Origin: Ardenticatena maritima
Lineage (GTDB): Bacteria; Chloroflexota; Anaerolineae; Ardenticatenales; Ardenticatenaceae
Reading direction: 5' to 3'
Assembly (NCBI RefSeq): GCF_001306175.1
Contig: NZ_LGKN01000004.1
Coordinates: forward strand, 434,001-498,000
Length of the DNA stretch: 64,000 nt
The notes beneath the pieces were generated by a model. It saw only the letters and a list, made by a program, of their open reading frames with translations. It had not been told where the DNA came from and ran no database searches. Positions 53,215-61,087 of this stretch are shown here, piece after piece. Both the position numbers and the translations under genes were made by a program. Position 1 is the first letter of the stretch; every line of letters begins with the position of its first letter.

Positions 53215-54078
53215 CTACACACGCGGCGCTTCTACCCCTTCGGGGGCTGGCGTCACCGCCACGCCCACCGTCCCCGGTCCAGCGTGCGCCCCCACCACAG
53301 GCCCAATCACCGTTTCGACACAGAACCGCACATCCAGCCTGGCTTCCAATTCGGCGCGCACCTGCGCCGCTTCGTCAGGGGCGTTGGCATGCGCAACCCC
53401 CATCCAGACGGGGGTGTCCTGGTGTTGTTCAGCCACCATCTCAATCATGCGTGCCAATGCGCGCTGGCGTGTGCGCACACGGTCAACCGGTTCCACCACG
53501 CCATGCTGAAGCGCCAGCACCGGCTTGATCCGCAAGAGCGTCCCGAAAAAGGCGCTGGCGTTGCCAATACGCCCACCACGCCGCAAATACTCAAGCGTTT
53601 CCAGCGTGAAAAGCAAGGTTGTCTGCTTGGACATGCGCGTCGCGACATCGGCGGCTTCTTCCCGCGTGGCGCCTTGCCGCACAGCCTGCGCCGCGCCAAG
53701 GACAGCCAGCCCCGTCCCAATCGAAACGAGATACGTATCAACAAGCGTGATGGGCGCATTGGGGAATTGTTGCGCCGCCTGCACCGCCGAGTTGAACGTA
53801 CCGCTCAGTGTATGCGCCAAATGGATGGACAAAATCTCATCGCCGGCGTCAAGGATGGGTTTGTACACTTCCGCAAAGTCATCCGGCGAAGGCTGCGACG
53901 TGGAAGGCGAAATGTTTTTTGACTGCAACATCTCGTAAAATTCCGCCACCGAAAGGTCAACGCCATCGCGATAGATATGGTCGCCGATGATGACTTTCAA
54001 CGGCACGACGGCAATGTCGAAGGCGTTGACAAACGGTTCCGGCAAATTTGCCGCGCTATCTGTAACAATCCGAATCAT
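53215..54078 (-). CDS. DegV family fatty acid-binding protein
   Basis: A 287-residue protein. MIRIVTDSAANLPEPF and KNISPSTSQPSPDDF with SIHLAHTLSGTFNSA are DegV signatures, with the lipid-binding pocket between two lobes; GGRIGNASAFFGTLLRIKP is also typical. Family members such as FakB bind fatty acids and pass them to FakA for phosphorylation. No FakA gene is near. GAGAGGGGTG precedes the ATG at 54078. Confidence 0.9.
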   Translation of the reverse strand: MIRIVTDSAANLPEPFVNAFDIAVVPLKVIIGDHIYRDGVDLSVAEFYEMLQSKNISPSTSQPSPDDFAEVYKPILDAGDEILSIHLAHTLSGTFNSAVQAAQQFPNAPITLVDTYLVSIGTGLAVLGAAQAVRQGATREEAADVATRMSKQTTLLFTLETLEYLRRGGRIGNASAFFGTLLRIKPVLALQHGVVEPVDRVRTRQRALARMIEMVAEQHQDTPVWMGVAHANAPDEAAQVRAELEARLDVRFCVETVIGPVVGAHAGPGTVGVAVTPAPEGVEAPRV

Positions 54079-54108
54079 GGGGCACCCCTCTCCACACAAC
54101 CACGGACT

Positions 54109-54267
54109 CTATTTTTCATATCGTGCGCCTTCGGCATGGCAAAAGCGCGCATCATGCCAAACACCCTTTGCATTCTTGTACCCACACGAGAGACAGACCT
54201 CTTTGCCACAACGCTTACAAGTGCCCAACACAACCGCCTTGACACGACATTTTGCGTTCGCGCACAT
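54109..54267 (-). CDS. small zinc-binding protein (52 aa)
   Basis: A short gene below usual length cut-offs. The peptide starts MCANAKCRVKAVVLG, has GTCKRCGKEVCLSCGYKN with two CxxC pairs four residues apart (Cys17/20 and Cys25/28), and ends WHDARFCHAEG with His38, Cys43 and His44. Seven Cys and two His in 52 residues imply two zinc sites in a treble-clef or B-box-like arrangement. AGGAGG lies six bases before the ATG at 54267, a near-perfect ribosome site, which argues that it is translated. It follows the DUF420 gene after 27 bases and is probably co-transcribed. Function unknown. Confidence 0.75.
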   Translation of the reverse strand: MCANAKCRVKAVVLGTCKRCGKEVCLSCGYKNAKGVWHDARFCHAEGARYEK

Positions 54268-54294
54268 GGGTTTCCTCCTGTATCTCGATCTCGC

Positions 54295-54711
54295 TCAGAG
54301 TTGATAGAGCATCCAATAAATTACCCACCCTGACGCCGCCACAAACAACCAGACCGGCACAAGCCAGCGCCCAATCCGGCGGTGTTGGCGAAACTGCTTC
54401 TTGTTGGCGCGGTAAATGGCAAGCAACGCCGCCGGACCCACAACCATCGCCAGGATGGAATGCGGAATCAGAATGGCAAAATAGAGCGTGCGCAACCATC
54501 CGCCATGCTCGAATGGTTTCGCGCCCAAGAGCAAAAAGCGGGTCACGTAGAGGACAAGAAACAGCGCCGCAAAAATGGTCGCGCCCAGCATGAGCCGATG
54601 ATGGCGTTCACGCTGTTTGCGCTTGATTGCAATCCAGCCGGCTACCAAAAAGAGACCACTCACCAAAATCATGCCGCTTGTGAGTGGCGGCAACCACGTT
54701 TCGACCCCCAT
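54295..54711 (-). CDS. DUF420 (CtaM/YozB-like) membrane protein
   Basis: A 138-residue protein with four membrane segments and conserved polar residues within them (HHRLMLGATIFAALFLVLYVTR, YFAILIPHSILAMVV, HRRIGRWLVPVWLFVAASGWVIYWMLYQL). The three histidines facing one side of the bundle fit heme or metal binding. DUF420 proteins include CtaM, needed for heme-copper oxidase assembly in some Firmicutes; a similar role here is inference. No oxidase subunits are in the window. Confidence 0.8.
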   Translation of the reverse strand: MGVETWLPPLTSGMILVSGLFLVAGWIAIKRKQRERHHRLMLGATIFAALFLVLYVTRFLLLGAKPFEHGGWLRTLYFAILIPHSILAMVVGPAALLAIYRANKKQFRQHRRIGRWLVPVWLFVAASGWVIYWMLYQL

Positions 54712-54824
54712 TGTGCCTCCTTATCGCTCGATTGTTGTTCAAGGGGTGCAGGCTGCCCGCCATCCTATCTATTTTGAAGAAGATTGCCAACTGATACGCC
54801 AAAACGCTCGCGCGCAACAAAAAA

Positions 54825-54842
54825 CCCCACCCGAAGGTGGGG
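54825..54842 (-). terminator. terminator of copZ
   Basis: Reverse transcript CCCCACC-TTCG-GGTGGGG with a stable tetraloop, then TTTTTTG. Confidence 0.9.
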
Positions 54843-54866
54843 CCACATTCGCCAATGTGCCAGCGT

Positions 54867-55082
54867 TCAGGCGATGACCTCGGCGATGGGATACCCAATC
54901 TCCTCCATCAACGCGGCAATCTTCTCGCGCGACGCCGGCGCATCATACGTCACCACCACGCGCTTTGTCTCCTGGTCGGCTTTGACGTCAACCACGCCTT
55001 CCAACTCTTTCAACTCGCGCTGAATGGTCATCACGCAATGGCCACAGGAAATGGACGGCACGGCATACGTTTCAGTTTGCAT
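54867..55082 (-). CDS. copZ: heavy-metal-associated (HMA) copper chaperone
   Basis: A 71-residue HMA domain. VPSISCGHCVMTIQREL contains the CxxC metal loop (Cys13 and Cys16) in a ferredoxin-like fold, with VVDVKADQETKRVVVTYD and the final EIGYPIAEV strand. Such proteins carry Cu(I) to a P-type ATPase. The gene lies 26 bases after csoR on the same strand and is probably in its regulon. The ATPase itself is outside the window. Confidence 0.9.
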   Translation of the reverse strand: MQTETYAVPSISCGHCVMTIQRELKELEGVVDVKADQETKRVVVTYDAPASREKIAALMEEIGYPIAEVIA

Positions 55083-55108
55083 CGCAATCCTCCTTCATTT
55101 TCGCTACA

Positions 55109-55402
55109 CTACAAACGACTTTGGGCTTCAAACAAATCAGCCAATTCACTGATGACCCGTTCACGTTCCAGCGGGTCATCACCACGAATGGCTGTAATCA
55201 CACAATGGTTCAGGTGGTCGTTGAGAATCAACTGGTTGACTTTATCCAGTGCGCGCTTGATGGCTTGCGTCTGTTGAATAATGTCAATGCAATAGGCATC
55301 GTTTTCGACCATACGGGCAACACCACGCACATGCCCTTCGATACTCTGCAAGCGCGCCAGAATTTCTTTTTTGTGACGGTGATTTTGCGCTTTCTCGCTC
55401 AT
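55109..55402 (-). CDS. csoR: CsoR-type copper-sensing repressor
   Basis: A 97-residue all-helical DUF156 protein. It has ILARLQSIEGHVRGVARMVENDAYCIDIIQQ with the first Cys ligand, then LNDHLNHCVITAI with His and Cys ligands; the C-H-C set is that of Cu(I)-sensing CsoR, not of the formaldehyde-sensing FrmR. It represses copper export genes until copper binds. GGAG six bases before the ATG at 55402 selects this start over a GTG one codon earlier. It and copZ share the promoter at 55450-55477. Confidence 0.92.
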   Translation of the reverse strand: MSEKAQNHRHKKEILARLQSIEGHVRGVARMVENDAYCIDIIQQTQAIKRALDKVNQLILNDHLNHCVITAIRGDDPLERERVISELADLFEAQSRL

Positions 55403-55449
55403 CACAATCTCCTGAATACTCTCCCAGTGTATAAGGGGTTCATATTCAA

Positions 55450-55477
55450 AGTATACGCGGATTCAGGCGGTCGTCAA
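55450..55477 (-). promoter_or_regulatory. promoter of csoR-copZ
   Basis: Reverse strand TTGACG (55472-55477), 16 bases, TATACT (55450-55455). A CsoR operator would be expected near the -10, but no clear palindrome could be singled out. Confidence 0.7.
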
Positions 55478-55546
55478 TTTTGCTTGCCAAACAGAAGCCC
55501 CCGACGGCATTCAGGCCATCGGGGGCAACATTTGTTCCGCGCCGTC

Positions 55547-56500
55547 TTAGACGCGCGCGCGCCGTTTTTCGGCGAGTTCGCGCAAGACCCGTTCCTCTTC
55601 CGGCGTCAAATCGTCAGGCAAGACGAGTTTGACATGGGCGTAGAGGTCGCCATATCCATCGCCCTTGCGCTTGGGCATCCCTTTGCCGCGCAAGCGGAAC
55701 GTGCGCCCATTTTGGGTGCGCGGCGGAATTTTGAGCATGACCGTCCCGCTCGGCGTAGGCACGGGCACTTCCCCACCCGCAACGGCGGTGAAGATATCCA
55801 CGGGAACATCCGTGTGCAAATCTTCACCCTCGATACGCCAGGTGGGGTGCGGCAAAATATGCACAACCAGGTACAAATCGCCCGGCTCACCACCGGCGAT
55901 ACCCGGCTCACCCTGCCCACGCAAGCGCACCTTCTGCCCTTCGCGCACACCACGCGGGATAGTCGCTTCGATACGGCGCCCATCGCCCAACTCAATCAGG
56001 CGCTTTGTGCCATGATACGCTTCTTCAAGCGTAATTTCGACGGGCGCTTCCAGGTCGCGACCTTTGCGCGGCGCGGTTGTGCGCGTGCGGGTTCGCGTCC
56101 CGGCGCCGGCGCGTCCACGTCCGCCAAAAATCTGCTCGAAGAAGTCCGAGAAAATGGAATCGCCGAAAATATCCTCAAACCCTTCACCACTGGTTGACCA
56201 GCGAAACTCAACACCCGGACCGCCTTGCGTATACTGGCTCCAATCGAAGCCACCTTGTCCACCCGCACGTTGCCAGCGTTCCCAATCCGCACCCAACCGG
56301 TCATATTTGGCGCGCTTCTCCGGGTCGCTCAGCACCTGATAGGCTTCGTTGATTTCCTTGAATTTTTCTTCCGCTTTCGGGTCTCCCTTGTTCACATCGG
56401 GATGGTATTGGCGCGCCAGTTTCCGGTACGCCTTCTTGATTTCCTCTTGCGTTGCTGTCTTGGGAACCCCAAGAATTTTGTAATAGTCCTTGTATTCCAT
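55547..56500 (-). CDS. DnaJ-family co-chaperone without zinc finger (CbpA-like)
   Basis: A 317-residue J-domain protein. [32 protein letters not shown] carries the HPD motif that stimulates DnaK, followed by a Gly/Phe-rich linker ([14 protein letters not shown], residues 85-130), then two beta-barrel substrate domains ([54 protein letters not shown]). It lacks the CxxCxGxG repeats, so it is of the CbpA/DjlA-like type rather than DnaJ. It follows an upstream TTCTAA repeat and a long inverted repeat at 56542-56575. Confidence 0.92.
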   Translation of the reverse strand: MEYKDYYKILGVPKTATQEEIKKAYRKLARQYHPDVNKGDPKAEEKFKEINEAYQVLSDPEKRAKYDRLGADWERWQRAGGQGGFDWSQYTQGGPGVEFRWSTSGEGFEDIFGDSIFSDFFEQIFGGRGRAGAGTRTRTRTTAPRKGRDLEAPVEITLEEAYHGTKRLIELGDGRRIEATIPRGVREGQKVRLRGQGEPGIAGGEPGDLYLVVHILPHPTWRIEGEDLHTDVPVDIFTAVAGGEVPVPTPSGTVMLKIPPRTQNGRTFRLRGKGMPKRKGDGYGDLYAHVKLVLPDDLTPEEERVLRELAEKRRARV

Positions 56501-56541
56501 ATGGCTTCACCTCACTTTGCCGTGGAGTTATCGTTGAGATG

Positions 56542-56575
56542 GAGTGTCGTTGTTCCAACCGCCTCCACGACACTC
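56542..56575. repeat. 9-bp inverted repeat in the DnaJ-like gene leader
   Basis: GAGTGTCGT (56542-56550) and ACGACACTC (56567-56575) are perfect inverted copies 16 bases apart. In the transcript they could form a stem between the presumed start region and the gene, or on DNA a two-site operator. Confidence 0.5.
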
Positions 56576-56606
56576 GTAGACCTGCGTTCAGAATACGGCG
56601 TTTCCA

Positions 56607-56623
56607 TTAGAAGGATATTAGAA
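56607..56623 (-). promoter_or_regulatory. TTCTAA repeat upstream of the DnaJ-like gene
   Basis: Reverse strand TTCTAA-TATCC-TTCTAA, 11-bp period, matching the hsp20 upstream element TTCTAA-CACTC-TTCTAG (35948-35964). Confidence 0.5.
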
Positions 56624-56684
56624 CACACCCACCAAATATCCAATTTTTCACACGCGGGGCTTGGTCAGAAAAAGGGGGCACAAA

Positions 56685-56708
56685 AAAGCGGCCTTGGTTG
56701 GCCGCTTT
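56685..56708 (-). terminator. terminator of the DksA-like gene
   Basis: Reverse transcript AAAGCGGCC / GGCCGCTTT with a 6-base loop, followed by TTTTTTG. Confidence 0.85.
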
Positions 56709-56718
56709 CGGGGATGGC

Positions 56719-57054
56719 TTAGCGTTTCTTGGCTGCGCACTGCACGCAATAAGGCGTTTCGGGGATAATTTCCAAGCGTTCGTAGGGAATTTCCGCGCCA
56801 CACTCAACGCAAATCCCGTATGTGCCTTCTTCCATGCGTTGCAATGCCGCTTCAATCGTCTTGATACGCCCTTCCACTTCCTCAATCATCGCCATCGCCA
56901 TCTCACGCTCCACGATGGCGGGGTCGCCTTCCCCCAGCCCATAGTCGGCTTCGGTCTCGATTTCTTCGCGGAGCGTTTCCAGTTCGCGTTGTGCGTCTTG
57001 CAACGCTTCTTCCAGTTTGGCACGCAGCAGTGAGAGTTGATCTGTTTGCAGCAT
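56719..57054 (-). CDS. DksA/TraR-like C4 zinc-finger protein
   Basis: A 111-residue protein: a long coiled coil (LRAKLEEALQDAQRELETLREEIETEADYGLGEGDPAIVE, then EMAMAMIEEVEGRIKTIEAALQRMEEGTYGICVECG) ending in a zinc finger CVECG-x15-CVQC. The family inserts its coiled coil into the RNA polymerase secondary channel or acts in similar regulation; the acidic tip here is short. AAAGGGGG precedes the ATG at 57054, the start being chosen well inside a longer open frame. The next gene downstream is a converging-free reverse-strand unit. Confidence 0.88.
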   Translation of the reverse strand: MLQTDQLSLLRAKLEEALQDAQRELETLREEIETEADYGLGEGDPAIVEREMAMAMIEEVEGRIKTIEAALQRMEEGTYGICVECGAEIPYERLEIIPETPYCVQCAAKKR

Positions 57055-57088
57055 AAAGCCCCCTTTCTGTTGTCCAGGATGCACATCT

Positions 57089-58021
57089 TCATCGACGCAC
57101 ATCAACCTGCTGGCGCCAGAACGCGAGGGTCGCTTCCAAATCCGGCGCCAGCGGTGCTTCAAATGTGTGTATCGCACCAGACGGCAAACGCAGGCGCAAC
57201 CGCCAGGCGTGCAAAAATTGCCGCTGGCTCGGTAATCCCGGCACAGGGCGACGCCGTCCATAGACCGTGTCATTGACAATCGGCGTTCCAATGGAAGCCA
57301 AATGCACACGAATTTGGTGCGTGCGCCCTGTAATCAAACGGACTTCCAGCAAGGTGTATTCAGGAAAGAGTTCGCGCACCGTGAATTCAGTCAGCGCGGG
57401 GCGTCCCCCCGGCACAACGGCAAATTTCTTGCGGTCGCGCGGGTCACGCCCCAGCGGCGCGTCAATCAAGCCATGGTCGCTTGACGGACGCCCATGCACC
57501 GCCGCCAAATAAAACTTCTCCACCTCGCGGCGGCTAAACTGCCGCTGTAAAAACCGCCGTGCTTCGGCATGCCGCGCCACAATCAACACCCCCGACGTAT
57601 CGCGGTCGAGGCGATGCACAATCCCCGGTCGGTCGCTCTGGTCGCGCACCGCCAGGTCGGGATAGCGCGCCAACAAGGCGTTGACCAATGTGCCGCCTTC
57701 GTGCCCCGGCGCGGGATGCACCACCAGCCCCGGCGGCTTGTTCACCACAATCACATCCTCATCTTCGTACAACACATCCAGCGGCAACGGTTCCGGCTGC
57801 GGCGTCGGCGGGCGCGGTTCAGGCAACGCCACGCTGACGTGCTCGGTACCGCGCAGTTTCACCCCCCCTTTGGCGGCGACAACGCCGTCCACCTGCACGC
57901 GCCCGTCGGTAATCAACTTCTGCACCGCCGAGCGGGTGAGGTCGGGGAGTTGCCCGGCAAGCCACCGGTCAAGCCGCTCACCCCGCGCTGTTTCGGGAAC
58001 CTGCCAGGTGATACGGCTCAT
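57089..58021 (-). CDS. rluD: RluD-type ribosomal large-subunit pseudouridine synthase
   Basis: A 310-residue RNA-modifying enzyme with an N-terminal S4 domain (RLDRWLAGQLPDLTRSAVQKLITDGRVQVDG) and the catalytic domain VLYEDEDVIVVNKPPGLVVHPAPGH; the catalytic Asp is in IVHRLDRDTSGVLIVA. RTHQIRVHLASIGTPIVND is the RNA-contact motif. It would isomerise uridines of 23S rRNA helix 69 or nearby. Its ATG overlaps the stop of lspA (ATGA), a common lspA-rluD arrangement. Confidence 0.94.
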   Translation of the reverse strand: MSRITWQVPETARGERLDRWLAGQLPDLTRSAVQKLITDGRVQVDGVVAAKGGVKLRGTEHVSVALPEPRPPTPQPEPLPLDVLYEDEDVIVVNKPPGLVVHPAPGHEGGTLVNALLARYPDLAVRDQSDRPGIVHRLDRDTSGVLIVARHAEARRFLQRQFSRREVEKFYLAAVHGRPSSDHGLIDAPLGRDPRDRKKFAVVPGGRPALTEFTVRELFPEYTLLEVRLITGRTHQIRVHLASIGTPIVNDTVYGRRRPVPGLPSQRQFLHAWRLRLRLPSGAIHTFEAPLAPDLEATLAFWRQQVDVRR

Positions 58022-58647
58022 TCGCTCTCCACCTCTTCGCTAGGCCACGACAAGACGCGCGACTCATCGGCGGCACGCCGCCCATTCCCTTCAGGCATAT
58101 GAACCACCACCGGCGGAAACGGCTCTTCTTCCACAGGCGGCGTTTTCGCCATGCGTCCCTGCTCTTCTTCCTGGTGCAATTTCCACGCCAGCAACAACAC
58201 GCCCCCCACAATGGCCATATCGGCGACATTGAAAATGGGGAAGGTGTACGTGTCGGTCAAATCAATCCGAATAAAATCCGTGACATGCCCAAAAATGAGG
58301 CGGTCGGACAGGTTGCCCAACGCACCGCCCAGTTGCAACCCCAACGCCGAAAAAATCAACGTGCGATCGGGCGGTAAACGGTGCTGAAAAACGACAATCC
58401 CCGCAATCACGATGAACGCAATCACGACAAAAAAGAGCCCGTAATCCTGCAAAATGCCAAACGCCGCCCCGGTGTTGTAGGTATGCATAACCCCCAGGCG
58501 GTTGAGCGGGAATGTGTCAAATGGGCGCCACGTGGTGTGCATGGGCAACCACATGCGCACCATCTGTTTTGTGATTTGATCCAGAGCGAACACGGCAATG
58601 GCCAGCCCCCATAACAGCCATCGCCGCCCCCGTCGCGTTTCGTTCAT
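58018..58647 (-). CDS. lspA: prolipoprotein signal peptidase (signal peptidase II)
   Basis: A 209-residue aspartic membrane protease with four membrane segments that cleaves diacylated prolipoproteins. The catalytic Asp pair sits in ALGNLSDRL (NxxDR) and IFNVADMAI (FNxAD). Residues about 165-209 form a charged tail (EEEQGRMAKTPPVEEEPFPPVVV...) not found in the usual 150-170-residue LspA, so the C-terminus is extended. The ATG at 58647 is preceded by AGGTG. It cooperates with the lipoprotein PBP2 found in this window, among other clients. Confidence 0.94.
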   Translation of the reverse strand: MNETRRGRRWLLWGLAIAVFALDQITKQMVRMWLPMHTTWRPFDTFPLNRLGVMHTYNTGAAFGILQDYGLFFVVIAFIVIAGIVVFQHRLPPDRTLIFSALGLQLGGALGNLSDRLIFGHVTDFIRIDLTDTYTFPIFNVADMAIVGGVLLLAWKLHQEEEQGRMAKTPPVEEEPFPPVVVHMPEGNGRRAADESRVLSWPSEEVESE

Positions 58648-58819
58648 TGAACACCTGCTTCGTTTCGTACGTATTCCGTTCCATTCGCGGTACTGCATTG
58701 TAGCCAGTTTCGCCCTTCTATACCAAAATCTCCCCCTCTGCCGCAATTTTCGTTCTTCGCCCCTCTGCATACAATGAGCGCCAACCTGCCAACCAAGCCA
58801 AAACCCGTGAGGACACCGT

Positions 58820-59770
58820 ATGGAAATTGCCGCTGTTCAACCGCTTGCCGAACGCATCATCGAGAACGTGCAGCGTGTTATCGTTGGAAAACGCGACATC
58901 ATCGAACTGGTACTCGTCGCGCTGCTTGCCGAGGGGCATATCCTGCTGGAAGACGTGCCCGGCACCGGCAAAACCACATTGGCACGCACGCTGGCGCGTT
59001 CGCTGAATGTGGACTTTCAACGCCTGCAATTCACCCCCGACCTGCTCCCAAGCGACGTCACGGGGCTTTACATCTACGACCAGCGCACGGGCGATTTTGT
59101 CTTCCGCCGCGGTCCCGTCTTCACCAACATCTTGCTGGCGGACGAAATCAACCGCGCCACGCCGCGCACCCAATCGGCGCTGCTGGAAGCCATGCAAGAA
59201 CGCCAGGTTTCGGTTGAAGGCGAAACCTACCCGCTCCCGCGTCCGTTCCTGGTGATTGCCACGCAAAACCCCGTCGAACTGGAAGGCACATTCCCGCTTC
59301 CCGAAGCCCAACTCGACCGGTTTTTGCTGCGCCTTTCACTCGGCTACCCCAGCGCCGAAGACGAAGAAAAAATGCTCTTGCGCTTCGAGCGCGAAGACCC
59401 GCTCCCCACGCTTGAACCCGTCGCCAGCGCCGACGACCTTCTCGCCGCGCGGCAAGCGATACGCCACGTGCGTGTTGATGACGACATCCGCCGCTACATC
59501 ATCAACATCACCCGCGCCACACGCGAGCATGAAGCCATCGAACTCGGCGCCAGCCCACGCGCCACGCTCGCCCTCTACCAGGCGGCGCAAGCCCTCGCCG
59601 CCATTCAAGGGCGCGACTACGTCATCCCCGACGACGTGAAGCGGCTCTGCCCCGTAGTCCTCACGCACCGCGTGCTGCTGAGCACACAAGTTGTTCTGCG
59701 TGGGCGCACCCCGGAAGCCGCCATCAACGACATCATCGAAAGCATTCCAGTCCCGGTTGAAAAGGTGTAA
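58820..59770 (+). CDS. MoxR family AAA+ ATPase
   Basis: A 316-residue ATPase. Walker A is LLEDVPGTGKTTLA, Walker B LLADEINRATPRTQSALLEAMQE, sensor 1 IATQNPVE and sensor 2 near ATLALYQAAQALA; the sequence is that of the MoxR proper group. Such ATPases work as chaperones with a DUF58/VWA partner to activate a metabolic or envelope enzyme. It is followed after 3 bases by the DUF58 gene, a stable pair in many phyla. The ATG at 58820 has GAGGACACC upstream. Confidence 0.93.
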   Translation: MEIAAVQPLAERIIENVQRVIVGKRDIIELVLVALLAEGHILLEDVPGTGKTTLARTLARSLNVDFQRLQFTPDLLPSDVTGLYIYDQRTGDFVFRRGPVFTNILLADEINRATPRTQSALLEAMQERQVSVEGETYPLPRPFLVIATQNPVELEGTFPLPEAQLDRFLLRLSLGYPSAEDEEKMLLRFEREDPLPTLEPVASADDLLAARQAIRHVRVDDDIRRYIINITRATREHEAIELGASPRATLALYQAAQALAAIQGRDYVIPDDVKRLCPVVLTHRVLLSTQVVLRGRTPEAAINDIIESIPVPVEKV

Positions 59771-59773
59771 GCC

Positions 59774-61006
59774 GTGTATCCGTCTCAGAAACGCGACCGA
59801 CCACAAGTACCCTACCACGAAGCCTGGTTCTGGATGGGGTTTCTCGTGCTGATGGCGGGCTTGTTCACCCATTCCAACACACTCAAAATGCTCGCCGCGT
59901 TCATCCTCATCGTCGGGCCTACCGCCTGGCTCTGGAACAAGTTTGCCCTGCACCGCCTGAACTATACGCGCACCTTTTCGGTGGAACGCGCTTTCGTCGG
60001 CGAAACAGTTGAACTGACCATCACGCTCGCCAACCGCAAGTGGCTGCCCTTGCTTTGGGTGAAAATCGAAGACGAATTTCCCGAAGAGGTGCCCCCCGTA
60101 GAGGGCGAACTTCCCCCCAGCAGCCAGCAAAACCGCAAACTTTTCACCCGCATCACCGCCATGGGGCGGCATCAGCAAGCCCAATGGAAACTAACGCTTG
60201 CCTGCCAAAAACGGGGCTTCTACTTTTTCGGTCCCGTCACCATCTCATCGGGCGATTTGTTCGGCTTTTTCACCACCACACGCACATACACCCACCACGA
60301 CCGGCTGATTGTCTACCCGCGCATCCATACGCTGACCGAACTGGGGCTCCCCACCAAAGACCCCTTCGGGCATCGCAAAGCCCACCAGCGCCTGTTTGAA
60401 GACCCCACACGCACGGTCGGGGTGCGCGAATACACCCACAGCGACCCGCTCAAACGGGTGCACTGGAAGATGACGGCACGCCTGCAAGAACTGCAAGTCC
60501 GCATTTGGGAACCGAGTGAATCATCGCAAGTGGTCTTCTTTCTGAACGTCGCCACATTCGCCCGCTTCTGGGAAGGGATTATCCCCGACCTGCTGGAAGA
60601 GACCATCAGCGTCGCCGCCAGCCTGGCGCTTGCCATTTCGCAGCAAAAACGCCCCGTTGGGCTCTTTGCCAACGCGTCCATTCCACGAAGCGACCAACCC
60701 ATCAAAGTGCCGCCTGGGCGGAGCATGTATCAAATGCGCCGCATCCTCGAAGCGCTCGCCGCCATCACGCCATACCCGCGCATCTCCATTGAAGAACTGC
60801 TTTTGCGAGAAAGCCCGCGCCTCAACTGGGGGGCGACGCTCGTCGTCGTCACCGGTATTGTCACCCCGGAACTCGTGCAAACCATGCTGCAACTGCGCCA
60901 CGCCCGGCGGCATCTGGCGCTCGTCAGCCTCGACCCGCGCTGGTCTGGCGACCCCAACCTGGAAGCCGCGGGCATCGTCGTCCACCAGATTCCCTACCAA
61001 CGGTGA
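59774..61006 (+). CDS. DUF58 (VWA-like) protein
   Basis: A 410-residue protein. Two membrane segments (residues about 18-55) are followed by a beta-rich domain (YTRTFSVERAFVGETVELTITLANRKWLPLLWVKIEDEFP) and the DUF58 core GVREYTHSDPLKRVHWKMTARLQELQVRIWEP, with an incomplete VWA-type fold beyond. It normally pairs with MoxR to assemble or activate another protein. The start is a GTG at 59774, three bases after the MoxR stop, with AAGGTG as ribosome site. No third member (VWA-BatA type or transglutaminase) is present. Confidence 0.9.
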   Translation: MYPSQKRDRPQVPYHEAWFWMGFLVLMAGLFTHSNTLKMLAAFILIVGPTAWLWNKFALHRLNYTRTFSVERAFVGETVELTITLANRKWLPLLWVKIEDEFPEEVPPVEGELPPSSQQNRKLFTRITAMGRHQQAQWKLTLACQKRGFYFFGPVTISSGDLFGFFTTTRTYTHHDRLIVYPRIHTLTELGLPTKDPFGHRKAHQRLFEDPTRTVGVREYTHSDPLKRVHWKMTARLQELQVRIWEPSESSQVVFFLNVATFARFWEGIIPDLLEETISVAASLALAISQQKRPVGLFANASIPRSDQPIKVPPGRSMYQMRRILEALAAITPYPRISIEELLLRESPRLNWGATLVVVTGIVTPELVQTMLQLRHARRHLALVSLDPRWSGDPNLEAAGIVVHQIPYQR

Positions 61007-61087
61007 ACACCACCAAGCCGTTTGTGTTCCCCCCAGCCTGTTGTAGAATGAACGCACACCGAATTCGATTCCCCGACGGAGGTCGCT

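Noticed and set aside
55400-55470. CsoR operator between csoR and its promoter
   Set aside because: CCCC and GGG runs are present, but no symmetrical site with the usual spacing stood out.
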